From the NCBI GenBank assembly GCA_022561895.1, contig JADFQH010000224.1:1-5377 (forward strand): a DNA stretch of 5,377 nucleotides. Reading direction: 5' to 3'. Both the position numbers and the translations under genes were made by a program. The stretch comes from Methanobacteriota archaeon (GTDB taxonomy: Archaea > Halobacteriota > Halobacteria > Halobacteriales > Halalkalicoccaceae). Positions within the stretch are counted from its first letter, which is position 1; every line of letters begins with the position of its first letter. Below the pieces are notes generated by a model, which was given only the letters and a program-made list of their open reading frames with translations, had not been told where the DNA came from and made no database searches. Positions 1-5,200 of the stretch are shown piece after piece.

Positions 1-216
1 TCTAAAATAAAAATTTACAATGGTAAATGCCGATGCTACATGAAAATAGTACAATGAGGTGAAACCGATATTGGACTATATTGAATGTACAATCGGTATA
101 AATCATTTTTTTATGAAAAAATTAATCCTCTTTCCCTTATTTATACTTCCCACATTTGTTTCTGATTTAGACAATAATGTTTTGCACGGATACAAGGTTA
201 CTATGAAATAGCGCCT
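1..216. other. AT-rich flank without a recognised gene
   Basis: This stretch is strikingly AT-rich (about 25-30% GC in sampled lines), unlike anything else in the window. It holds no long ORF. A weak inverted repeat with six-base arms (ACCGAT at 64-69, ATCGGT at 92-97) and a TATAAA-like element at about 98-103 precede a possible 32-codon ORF at 113-211, which converges on the 3' end of the amine-oxidase-like gene. The composition fits a low-GC bacterium, possibly of the Bacteroidota type, but that is inferred from composition alone. Confidence 0.5.
113..211 (+). CDS. Possible small ORF with signal-peptide-like N-terminus
   Basis: An ATG at 113 opens a 32-codon frame ending in TAG at 209-211. 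The peptide begins MKKLILFPLFILPTF: a short lysine-rich start followed by about 12 hydrophobic residues, which is the shape of a Sec signal peptide. It is followed by a polar stretch with no recognisable domain. No Shine-Dalgarno sequence is visible; the upstream sequence is T-rich, which some Bacteroidota genes tolerate. It may be a genuine small secreted peptide, the beginning of a secreted protein gene cut off by a sequence junction, or chance in AT-rich DNA. No function can be assigned. Confidence 0.25.
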   Translation: MKKLILFPLFILPTFVSDLDNNVLHGYKVTMK

Positions 217-1230
217 TTAATTTTCCTTAAGTGATAAAATTTCCTCGGCACAGCGTAAACCGGTTCGCATTGCGCCTACGACGGTAGAGCTATATGTTGC
301 CTCTCCGCCAAAAAATAATTTATCATTCACAGGTTGAGCCAGGATATCGTCTGCGGCTTCACCATCCTCGTCGTACCATCCTTTTGCTGAGGTGTAAGAA
401 TAGATACCCCGGATATAGGGATTCATTTTATAATCCATATAGAAGGCATCCACAAAATTATCAGAAGCCAACGTGCCACCGAATACTGCATCTAACTCTT
501 TAACAACAACTGTGGCAACATCTTCATCCTGTGCCAATAATTGATCTGCCCGTTCACCCATAATATAGCATTGCAGCACATTTGGATCATTTACCTCTTC
601 AGACCTGAATTTTGAAGGCACCCAGCAACGTGTGGAATATCCTGCCCCCATTATTTCAACTATTTCATCTCTGTCCCAAATAGGCTCTTTGAATTTGAGG
701 TACAACCTAAAACCTGCGTCCATAGACATTTTATTGTATGCCTCTACTTTTCTGGCAGGAAGTTCAGGGACAAATTCGATCATCTCGCTTTTCAACACTT
801 CTACAGATACCGTTGATACAACACTATTGGCAGTATATTGTACTCCATTTTCATCTGTCACAACAATCACGTCATTGGAATAATCCACCTTAACAACCGG
901 TGAATTGTATTTAATCAATTCTTTCTCGTGTAAAACATGGAAATACAACGTATCCAAAAATTGCTTGTAAGGCAAATCCACATAAAAAACGTGGCTACCA
1001 TAATCGCGATATCGATAACCTCTCCATTCTTCCTCCTCTTCATCTTCACCGGCTGAAAGTGTTCCATCATTTGCCGTGGTGGCGCGATAAATCGGACTGA
1101 TCCGATGATCGTAAAAAATGCCATCCTTCGGCGCCACAGGGATTAGCTCCTCTTCCTCTTCCTGACCCAGCACCAGCCGCCCGGAACTGATTAGTGCCAG
1201 GAGCACAACGATTATTGAAAACGCACGCAT
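217..1230 (-). CDS. Flavin amine oxidase C-terminal region fused to an unrelated signal peptide
   Basis: The 337-residue frame starts at ATG 1230 behind a good Shine-Dalgarno sequence. Residues 1-22 form a Sec signal peptide (hydrophobic core SIIVVLLALISS). Residues 23-70 are low complexity, with two glutamate runs near residues 24-28 and 64-68. From about residue 86 onward the protein resembles flavin monoamine/polyamine oxidases: YNSPVVKVDY (108-117), a TVSVEVLK strand (140-147), FVPELPARK (153-161), and the C-terminal FAD-contact motif FFGGEATYSSTVVGAMRTG (307-325). The N-terminal dinucleotide-binding Rossmann motif GxGxxG and roughly the first 150-200 residues of the family are absent, so flavin binding is unlikely as it stands. 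GC rises from about 40% to about 50-58% upstream of about 1020 (codons before residue 70). I infer that two unrelated gene pieces are joined in frame. Substrate unknown; a bacterial, probably exported, oxidase is the likeliest parent. Confidence 0.6.
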   Translation of the reverse strand: MRAFSIIVVLLALISSGRLVLGQEEEEELIPVAPKDGIFYDHRISPIYRATTANDGTLSAGEDEEEEEWRGYRYRDYGSHVFYVDLPYKQFLDTLYFHVLHEKELIKYNSPVVKVDYSNDVIVVTDENGVQYTANSVVSTVSVEVLKSEMIEFVPELPARKVEAYNKMSMDAGFRLYLKFKEPIWDRDEIVEIMGAGYSTRCWVPSKFRSEEVNDPNVLQCYIMGERADQLLAQDEDVATVVVKELDAVFGGTLASDNFVDAFYMDYKMNPYIRGIYSYTSAKGWYDEDGEAADDILAQPVNDKLFFGGEATYSSTVVGAMRTGLRCAEEILSLKEN

Positions 1231-1235
1231 GGTTC

Positions 1236-1242
1236 TCTCCTT
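1236..1242 (-). promoter_or_regulatory. Shine-Dalgarno sequence for the 1230 start
   Basis: On the minus strand AAGGAGA is followed by a short spacer (six bases from GGAG to ATG 1230). This is a strong bacterial ribosome binding site. It fixes the start and shows that the leader belongs to a bacterium rather than to the adjoining haloarchaeal DNA. Confidence 0.7.
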
Positions 1243-1249
1243 CTAATGA

Positions 1250-1275
1250 TAGCCCCGCCATTGCTTGAACTTAAG
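1250..1275. other. Probable bacterial/haloarchaeal sequence junction
   Basis: Immediately left lies a bacterial leader with its ribosome binding site (minus strand); immediately right lies the interior of an archaeal CCA-enzyme gene (plus strand). The CCA frame is closed by a TAG at 1250-1252, and recognisable CCA sequence begins only around LSARF, encoded from about 1271. The break therefore falls within about 25 bases. There is no terminal repeat, integrase gene or tRNA at the join, which favours an amplification or assembly chimera over an integration site. Confidence 0.65.
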
Positions 1276-1891
1276 CGCGCGCTTCCAGCACCATGTTCGC
1301 GCACTCATTGAAGAGCCGACCCAAGAGCGCTTCGAGATCTCGGACCCCGCTCCTCTCGACCCCGCCGCCCTCGAAACCCATCTCGCCCGTCGGGAGACGA
1401 TGCCGATCGCGATCCGATTCCCCGCACCCGACGTCGTCGCGGACCAGCTCTACCCGCAGCTCGAAAAATCCCGCGCCGGTATCGTCGCCGAACTGGGTCG
1501 ACATGAATTTTCGGTCCTTCGCTCCGTCACGTTCGCCGACGACCATGCCGTCATACTGATCGAGCTGGCGACAGATAGACTGCCCGCCGTCGAACGCCAC
1601 GATGGCCCGCCGGTCCACGTCAGAGAGCACGCAACCGCCTTCTACGAGAAATACGTTGAAACCGACACCTATGGGCCGTTCATCGAAAACGGGCGCTACG
1701 TCGTCGAACGAGATCGGGAGTACATCTCGGCGACTACGTGTCTGGAGGGCGAACTCTTCTCGGTCGCGCTCGGCCCGGCGGTCGAGCGAGCGCTCGAAAA
1801 CGGCTACGATCTCTTGACCGGCGAGGAGCTGACGAAGCTCCTTCCCGAGTTCGGTCTCTCGCTCGCGCGCTACTACGATCCGAGCGCGTGA
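1265..1891 (+). CDS. tRNA CCA-adding enzyme, archaeal, C-terminal fragment
   Basis: This is the C-terminal 208 residues of an archaeal class I CCA tRNA nucleotidyltransferase, which adds CCA to tRNA 3' ends in the cytoplasm. Supporting blocks are GPPVHVREHATAFYEKY (114-130) and YGPFIENGRYVVERDREY (136-153), characteristic of the archaeal enzyme's body and tail domains that hold the tRNA acceptor and T arms, plus a C-terminal GEELTKLLPE segment (186-195). Full-length family members are about 440-460 residues, so the whole N-terminal catalytic domain with its GS and DxD nucleotidyltransferase motifs is missing. The TTG at 1265 is just the first permissible codon in the remaining frame, not a believable start; a stop lies at 1250-1252. 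The protein is acidic and high-GC, as in haloarchaea. Its stop codon lies inside the convergent deacetylase gene. Sure of family, sure it is truncated. Confidence 0.85.
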   Translation: MNLSARFQHHVRALIEEPTQERFEISDPAPLDPAALETHLARRETMPIAIRFPAPDVVADQLYPQLEKSRAGIVAELGRHEFSVLRSVTFADDHAVILIELATDRLPAVERHDGPPVHVREHATAFYEKYVETDTYGPFIENGRYVVERDREYISATTCLEGELFSVALGPAVERALENGYDLLTGEELTKLLPEFGLSLARYYDPSA

Positions 1892-2877
1892 CGATCTCGA
1901 AGAGCGGAAACGAGCGTTTCGACCGCTTCATCGGGTTCGCCATCGGGTTCGACCGGTGTGTGTCCATCGAACACCTCGTGAACCATCGATACACCCTCCG
2001 AGAGCGTATCGAGTCCGTACCCACCTTCGAGGACGAACGCGATCGGCGCGTCCAGGGCATCAGCCAGATCGCGAAGCGCGATCGTCAGATGGCCGAAGCC
2101 GTCGGTCGATACCCGCATTCGCGAGATGGGATCGTGGCGGTGGGCGTCGAAGCCTGCACTCACGAGCAGTAGTTCGGGATCGTATCGCTCGATCACGGGA
2201 TCGAGGACCTCATCAAGCACGTAGCAGTAGCCCGCGTCGTCGGTTCCCGCGGGAAGGGGAACGTTGCAGGTCGCTCCCTCACCCTCACCGGTTCCGATCT
2301 CCTCCGGCGCGCCGGTTCCGGGGTACAGGTCCGCTTCGTGGATCGAGGCGTAGAAGATGTCGTCGCGTTCCTCGAAGATCTCCTGTGTGCCGTTGCCGTG
2401 ATGGACGTCCCAGTCGATGATCGCCACTCGCTCAACCCTGTCGAGAGCGGCCTGGGCGGCGACGGCGGCGTTGTTGAAGAAACAAAAGCCCATCGCGTCG
2501 TCCGAAAGCGCGTGATGGCCCGGCGGTCGTCCGAGTGAAAACGGCGTATCGCGTCCGCTCGCGCCATCGAGGGCGGCTTCTGCGGCCCACTGCGCAAGAC
2601 CAGCGCTTTGAACGGCGGCGTCCCACGTCTCCTCGACGGCGACAGTATCGGGGTCCCAGTTTCCCCCGCCCGAGGCACAGAACTCCCGTATCTCATCGAC
2701 GTATTCGGGATCGTGAACGGCCTCGATGGTCGCCACGTTCGCCGGCTCCGCCTCGACGTACTCGACGCCGTGCTTTCGCTTCAGCCCGCGTTTGATCGCG
2801 CGCAGGCGATCCGGCGTCTCCGGGTGTCGTCCACCCGTATCGTGTTCGAGGCAGGTGTCGCTGTATCCGAATTTCAT
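1873..2877 (-). CDS. Histone deacetylase family protein (class II / acetylpolyamine-hydrolase-like)
   Basis: This is an intact 334-residue zinc-dependent deacetylase of the arginase/deacetylase fold. Family motifs in order: HPE (18-20), RPPGHH (117-122, catalytic histidine pair), GFCFFNN (130-136), DWDVHHGNGTQ (155-165, zinc ligands D157 and H159), AGFDAH (241-246, zinc ligand D244) and LEGGY (283-287, transition-state tyrosine Y287). No catalytic residue is missing. The usual reaction is hydrolysis of N-acetyl groups from lysine side chains or small acetylated amines; the real substrate cannot be read from sequence. ATG 2877 begins MKFGYSD, a typical start for the family, 17 bases after the histone stop, so co-transcription with the histone is likely. 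The upstream GGGGAG directly abuts the ATG and is too close to act as a normal ribosome binding site. Its last codons and TAG overlap the convergent CCA gene by 19 bases. From recollection, unchecked, Haloferax volcanii has a deacetylase (hdaI) close to its histone gene. Confidence 0.93.
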   Translation of the reverse strand: MKFGYSDTCLEHDTGGRHPETPDRLRAIKRGLKRKHGVEYVEAEPANVATIEAVHDPEYVDEIREFCASGGGNWDPDTVAVEETWDAAVQSAGLAQWAAEAALDGASGRDTPFSLGRPPGHHALSDDAMGFCFFNNAAVAAQAALDRVERVAIIDWDVHHGNGTQEIFEERDDIFYASIHEADLYPGTGAPEEIGTGEGEGATCNVPLPAGTDDAGYCYVLDEVLDPVIERYDPELLLVSAGFDAHRHDPISRMRVSTDGFGHLTIALRDLADALDAPIAFVLEGGYGLDTLSEGVSMVHEVFDGHTPVEPDGEPDEAVETLVSALRDRHALGS

Positions 2878-2894
2878 CTCCCCATCCTACACAT

Positions 2895-3326
2895 TTATTC
2901 GACCAGTTCGATATACGTCCTGATGTCCTCTGCTTTCACGGTTCTGCGATCAGCGTGGCGCGCGAGCGTCGTCGCGGCCTCCGCGATGTCGTCGGCGTCG
3001 GCTTCGAGCAGCTGTGCAAGCGCGATCCGTGCGTCCATCGATACCCTGTACCGATCGTCGATATCGAGGCGGGCGATCCGGTCGACCGGCGCGATCGGGA
3101 GTTCGAGCGTGTCGGGATCGACGACCTCGCCAACACCGAAGTCGGCGGGCATCAGGGTCTTTCTCCCCTCCGCGTCGGCCCTGTTCGTCGCCCGTTCGGC
3201 GAGGACGGCTCCGCGGCGCTGAATCCACTCCGCGAGCTCCGCCGCCGCTTCGGCGCTGACTCGCAACCCCTCGGCGTTGCGCCGGATGATCGTATCAACC
3301 GGCGCGAACGGTAACTCCACGCTCAT
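2895..3326 (-). CDS. hstA: Haloarchaeal doublet histone
   Basis: A 143-residue protein with two histone folds in one chain, the arrangement typical of haloarchaeal histones. The halves begin with matching motifs, VELPFAPVDTIIR (3-15) and LELPIAPVDRIARL (74-87), and end with matching helices around RKTLMPADF (55-63) and RRTVKAEDI (127-135). It is strongly acidic, about 29 Asp/Glu against about 19 Lys/Arg, with only two lysines (56 and 131) and no tail. It may bind DNA as a pseudo-dimer or act as a sequence-preferring regulator; haloarchaeal histones are reported to behave more like transcription factors than bulk packagers. The frame also opens at ATG 3338, but the start at 3326 is preferred: the protein begins directly with the fold, and a TATA element sits about 26 bases upstream, as expected for a leaderless haloarchaeal mRNA. 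The deacetylase follows 17 bases downstream. Confidence 0.93.
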   Translation of the reverse strand: MSVELPFAPVDTIIRRNAEGLRVSAEAAAELAEWIQRRGAVLAERATNRADAEGRKTLMPADFGVGEVVDPDTLELPIAPVDRIARLDIDDRYRVSMDARIALAQLLEADADDIAEAATTLARHADRRTVKAEDIRTYIELVE

Positions 3327-3346
3327 ACACAAACCCATCCACAGGG

Positions 3347-3362
3347 ACGCTTAAGCGTTTTT
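3347..3362 (-). promoter_or_regulatory. Histone promoter: TATA box within a 12-bp palindrome, with BRE-like A run
   Basis: ACGCTTAAGCGT (3347-3358) is a perfect palindrome whose central TTAA (3351-3354) lies 26-27 bases upstream of the histone ATG at 3326. That is the spacing of a haloarchaeal TATA box on a leaderless transcript. An A run (3358-3362 read on the minus strand) just upstream fits the purine-rich B recognition element. The promoter fills the 42-base gap between the aminotransferase stop and the histone, so the histone can be transcribed independently. The symmetry suggests a possible operator bound by a dimeric regulator or by the histone itself; that is inference. Confidence 0.6.
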
Positions 3363-3368
3363 GTCATC

Positions 3369-4670
3369 TCATCCGAAGACCGATTCGATCGCGGCCGAAA
3401 GCCCACCGATCCCCTCCTCGATTTCTTCTCGACCCGCACACAGCGGCGGCGCACAGATGATCTGGGTCGTTGGCCGCCCCCCGCCGAGCAGGACGTTTCC
3501 GTCCGCAGCCTCGCTGATGACTTCCGTAACGGGGTTCTCTTTTTCCGGCTCGACCCACGGATCGACGAACGGCTCGTCACCCTCGCCGAAGGTGACCCCC
3601 CACAGAAATCCCCGACCCCGGACCCCAGAAACGGCGTCGTAGCGCTCCAACTCCCGGAGTTCGTGCTCGAAGTGGGATGAACGTTCCCGGACGTTCTCGA
3701 TCAGCCCGTCGCGATAGACCGACAGCGCGCCCAGTCCCGCGGCACACGACACCGGATGACCTCCAAAGGTTTGGCCGAGGTCGTAGCCCCCCTCCCGAAC
3801 GTTCGCGGCGATCTCCGGACCGACCAGCACGCCCGCAAGCGGCGCGTAGGCGCTCGTCACGCCCTTCGCGAACGTGAGCAGATCCGGCTCGACTTCCTCA
3901 GTTTCGATCCCGAACCACTCGCCACACCGCCCGAAGCCGGTGATCACCTCGTCCGCAATGAGGAGAATATCATAGGTATCACAGATCTCACGCACCCGCT
4001 CGAAATATCCCTCGGGAGCGGGGTACGCCCCGCTCGTGCCCGCAACCGGCTCCATCAGAATCGCAGCGATCGTTTCGTGACCCTCGTTTCGGATCACGTA
4101 CTCGAGATGGTTCGCGGCCTTCTGTGCAAGCTCCGCACCCTCGGCGTCAAAAGCAGTAGAAAGCGGCGGCAGGAACCTGCCAGCGCTCGTCCCTCCGTAG
4201 GGTTCGAGCGCCGCCCTCGTCGAGGGGTCGCCCGTCAGCCCGCCCGCGCCGTAGGTCCCGCCGTGATACGACTGATACCGGGTAAGCACCTTCGGCGCGC
4301 CGGTGTACTCGCGGGCGATCTGGACGGCCGCCTCGTTCGCCTCACTTCCCGAAATCGAAAAGAACGTATCCGAGAGCCGACCGGGGGCGATCTCCGCGAG
4401 TTCGCTTGCGAGCTTATCGCGGGTGTCGTTGTGTTTTGCCGAGGAGACGTAGGCGACCTTCGAGAGCTGTTCCGCCATTGCGTCGTTGATCGTCTCGTTG
4501 CCGTGGCCGGCGTTGACACAGTAGAGCTGGGCGATGAAATCGAGGTGTTTTTCGCCACTACTATCGGTGACGTAACAACCCTCTCCCTCGACGATGGTCG
4601 GCGGGTCACTGTCCGGCTTCGACCAGTGAGCAAGTGTCGCGCTCGGTGGCTTCGTGTGCTGCTGTGACAT
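3369..4670 (-). CDS. Class III pyridoxal-phosphate aminotransferase
   Basis: An intact 433-residue fold-type I aminotransferase (ornithine / omega-amino-acid subgroup). Residue numbers are from ATG 4670: phosphate-binding SGSEAN (107-112), YHGG (135-138, ring-stacking Tyr), MEPVAGTSG (206-214), ADEVITGFGR (239-248, D240 contacts the cofactor nitrogen), the Schiff-base lysine K269 in LLTFAKGV, and TFGGHP (301-306). It transfers an amino group between an amine or omega-amino acid and a keto acid. The specific donor cannot be read from sequence; taurine, putrescine, 4-aminobutyrate and beta-alanine-type substrates are all handled by relatives. A TTG two codons upstream (4676) also opens the frame, but ATG 4670 starting MSQQHT is more natural. 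Length is normal for the family. It ends 42 bases before the histone start; readthrough is possible, but the histone has its own promoter. The 5' end lies close to the right-hand sequence junction. Confidence 0.92.
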   Translation of the reverse strand: MSQQHTKPPSATLAHWSKPDSDPPTIVEGEGCYVTDSSGEKHLDFIAQLYCVNAGHGNETINDAMAEQLSKVAYVSSAKHNDTRDKLASELAEIAPGRLSDTFFSISGSEANEAAVQIAREYTGAPKVLTRYQSYHGGTYGAGGLTGDPSTRAALEPYGGTSAGRFLPPLSTAFDAEGAELAQKAANHLEYVIRNEGHETIAAILMEPVAGTSGAYPAPEGYFERVREICDTYDILLIADEVITGFGRCGEWFGIETEEVEPDLLTFAKGVTSAYAPLAGVLVGPEIAANVREGGYDLGQTFGGHPVSCAAGLGALSVYRDGLIENVRERSSHFEHELRELERYDAVSGVRGRGFLWGVTFGEGDEPFVDPWVEPEKENPVTEVISEAADGNVLLGGGRPTTQIICAPPLCAGREEIEEGIGGLSAAIESVFG

Positions 4671-4706
4671 GCCCAAACATCGGGCTGCCTCGTGAAAAAG
4701 CTATAC
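4671..4706 (-). promoter_or_regulatory. Possible aminotransferase promoter
   Basis: Upstream of ATG 4670 the minus strand carries a TATA element (4702-4705) followed by an AT-rich CTTTTTC (about 4694-4700). Counting 26-27 bases from the TATA gives a start near 4677 and a leader of about 7 bases; counting from the T run instead would give a leaderless message. A short inverted repeat, GCCC (4671-4674) and GGGC (4682-4685), sits between TATA and start codon. The sequence junction may lie in this same interval, so the element could be partly foreign. Tentative. Confidence 0.3.
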
Positions 4707-4720
4707 TGTTCCGACCTCTA
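4680..4720. other. Probable haloarchaeal/bacterial sequence junction
   Basis: Left of this interval is a complete haloarchaeal gene; right of it is the 3' end of a bacterial-type secretion ATPase. Both sit on the minus strand with 47 bases between stop and start, so the break must fall in that gap or at the ATPase terminus. There is no repeat or mobile-element hallmark. The alternative is that a haloarchaeal genome truly carries a bacterial ATPase remnant here. Confidence 0.45.
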
Positions 4721-5197
4721 CAAGATGGTCTCGGCGTCGATCCGCCCTTCGGAGATCGGACCCCTCACCGTGACCTCCTCGCCGAGCGAGAGACTCTCGT
4801 TGGTAACCACCGAAACGGTTTTTTTGCCGTTGTCGAGTTTCGCCGGGTTGCCCGGCTGGACCACCGTGCCGGTGAACTCGACGATCTCGTGCACGTAGCG
4901 ACGGCCGGTTTCGGTCATACGCAACGTGATACCCAGATGGAAGGCTTTGGCGATCCACATCGCGATGGTCTCCTCGCCGACCTGGGTCGTGAAGGCGGTT
5001 TCTTGCAACATCATGCGGATACGGTCGGAGACTTCGGAGAGCGACTCGGCGTGGATGCTGGTCAGACCGTTGCCGTGTCCGGTCCACATCGCTTTGAGCA
5101 GGTCGAAGACTTCCGCGCCGCGCGCCTCGCCGACGGTCAGCGCGTCTGGACGCTGGCGCAAGGCCGCGCGCCCATACGTTGGGCCGTTCGAGATCAT
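4718..5197 (-). CDS. VirB11/CpaF (TadA)-type secretion ATPase, C-terminal fragment
   Basis: From ATG 5197 the frame gives 159 residues. The part from about residue 10 is clearly a type II/IV secretion ATPase: ALRQRPDALTVGEARG (12-27, Walker B region with the GEARG signature), then DLLKAMWTGHGNGLTSIHA (32-50) holding the His box, then the C-terminal helical part and a basic/polar tail of about 45 residues. Such hexameric ATPases power conjugation, type IV secretion or Tad pilus assembly at the inner membrane. The Walker A P-loop, Asp box and N-terminal domain are missing; family members are about 330-450 residues. The first nine residues (MISNGPTYG) do not resemble the family, so the true coding sequence probably begins at a break near 5165-5195. 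The ATG lies one base after the preceding gene's stop, which looks like an operon joint but may be accidental. As written the protein could not bind ATP. Confidence 0.75.
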   Translation of the reverse strand: MISNGPTYGRAALRQRPDALTVGEARGAEVFDLLKAMWTGHGNGLTSIHAESLSEVSDRIRMMLQETAFTTQVGEETIAMWIAKAFHLGITLRMTETGRRYVHEIVEFTGTVVQPGNPAKLDNGKKTVSVVTNESLSLGEEVTVRGPISEGRIDAETIL

Positions 5198-5200
5198 CCT
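5165..5200. other. Probable break inside the ATPase gene
   Basis: Recognisable ATPase sequence stops abruptly at about RAALRQ (codons near 5155-5170). Upstream, instead of the Asp box and P-loop, there are about nine unrelated residues and then the stop codon of another reading frame (5199-5201). This is what a join of two unrelated fragments, or a 5' deletion, would produce. Confidence 0.5.

Noticed and set aside
2608..3222. A 204-codon plus-strand frame spanning the 5' part of the deacetylase and most of the histone.
   Set aside because: Serine/arginine-rich translation without a domain, antisense to two well-supported genes; a composition shadow.
3327..3338. Alternative histone start four codons upstream (ATG 3338).
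   Set aside because: The 3326 start begins at the histone fold and lies at the right distance from the TATA element; starting at 3338 would place the codon too close to the TATA for a leaderless transcript.
3756..4667. A 303-codon open frame on the plus strand opposite the aminotransferase.
   Set aside because: It is antisense to a complete, motif-rich gene; long opposite-strand frames are common in high-GC haloarchaeal DNA, and its translation shows no recognisable domain.
217..4670. A polyamine-metabolism cluster made of amine oxidase, HDAC-like hydrolase (possible acetylpolyamine hydrolase) and aminotransferase.
   Set aside because: The amine oxidase fragment belongs to low-GC bacterial sequence on the far side of a probable junction and lacks its FAD domain, so it cannot be taken as a neighbour of the archaeal genes.
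4671..4685. GCCC...GGGC inverted repeat before the aminotransferase start as an operator or hairpin.
   Set aside because: Four-base arms are too short to be meaningful in GC-rich DNA without comparative support.
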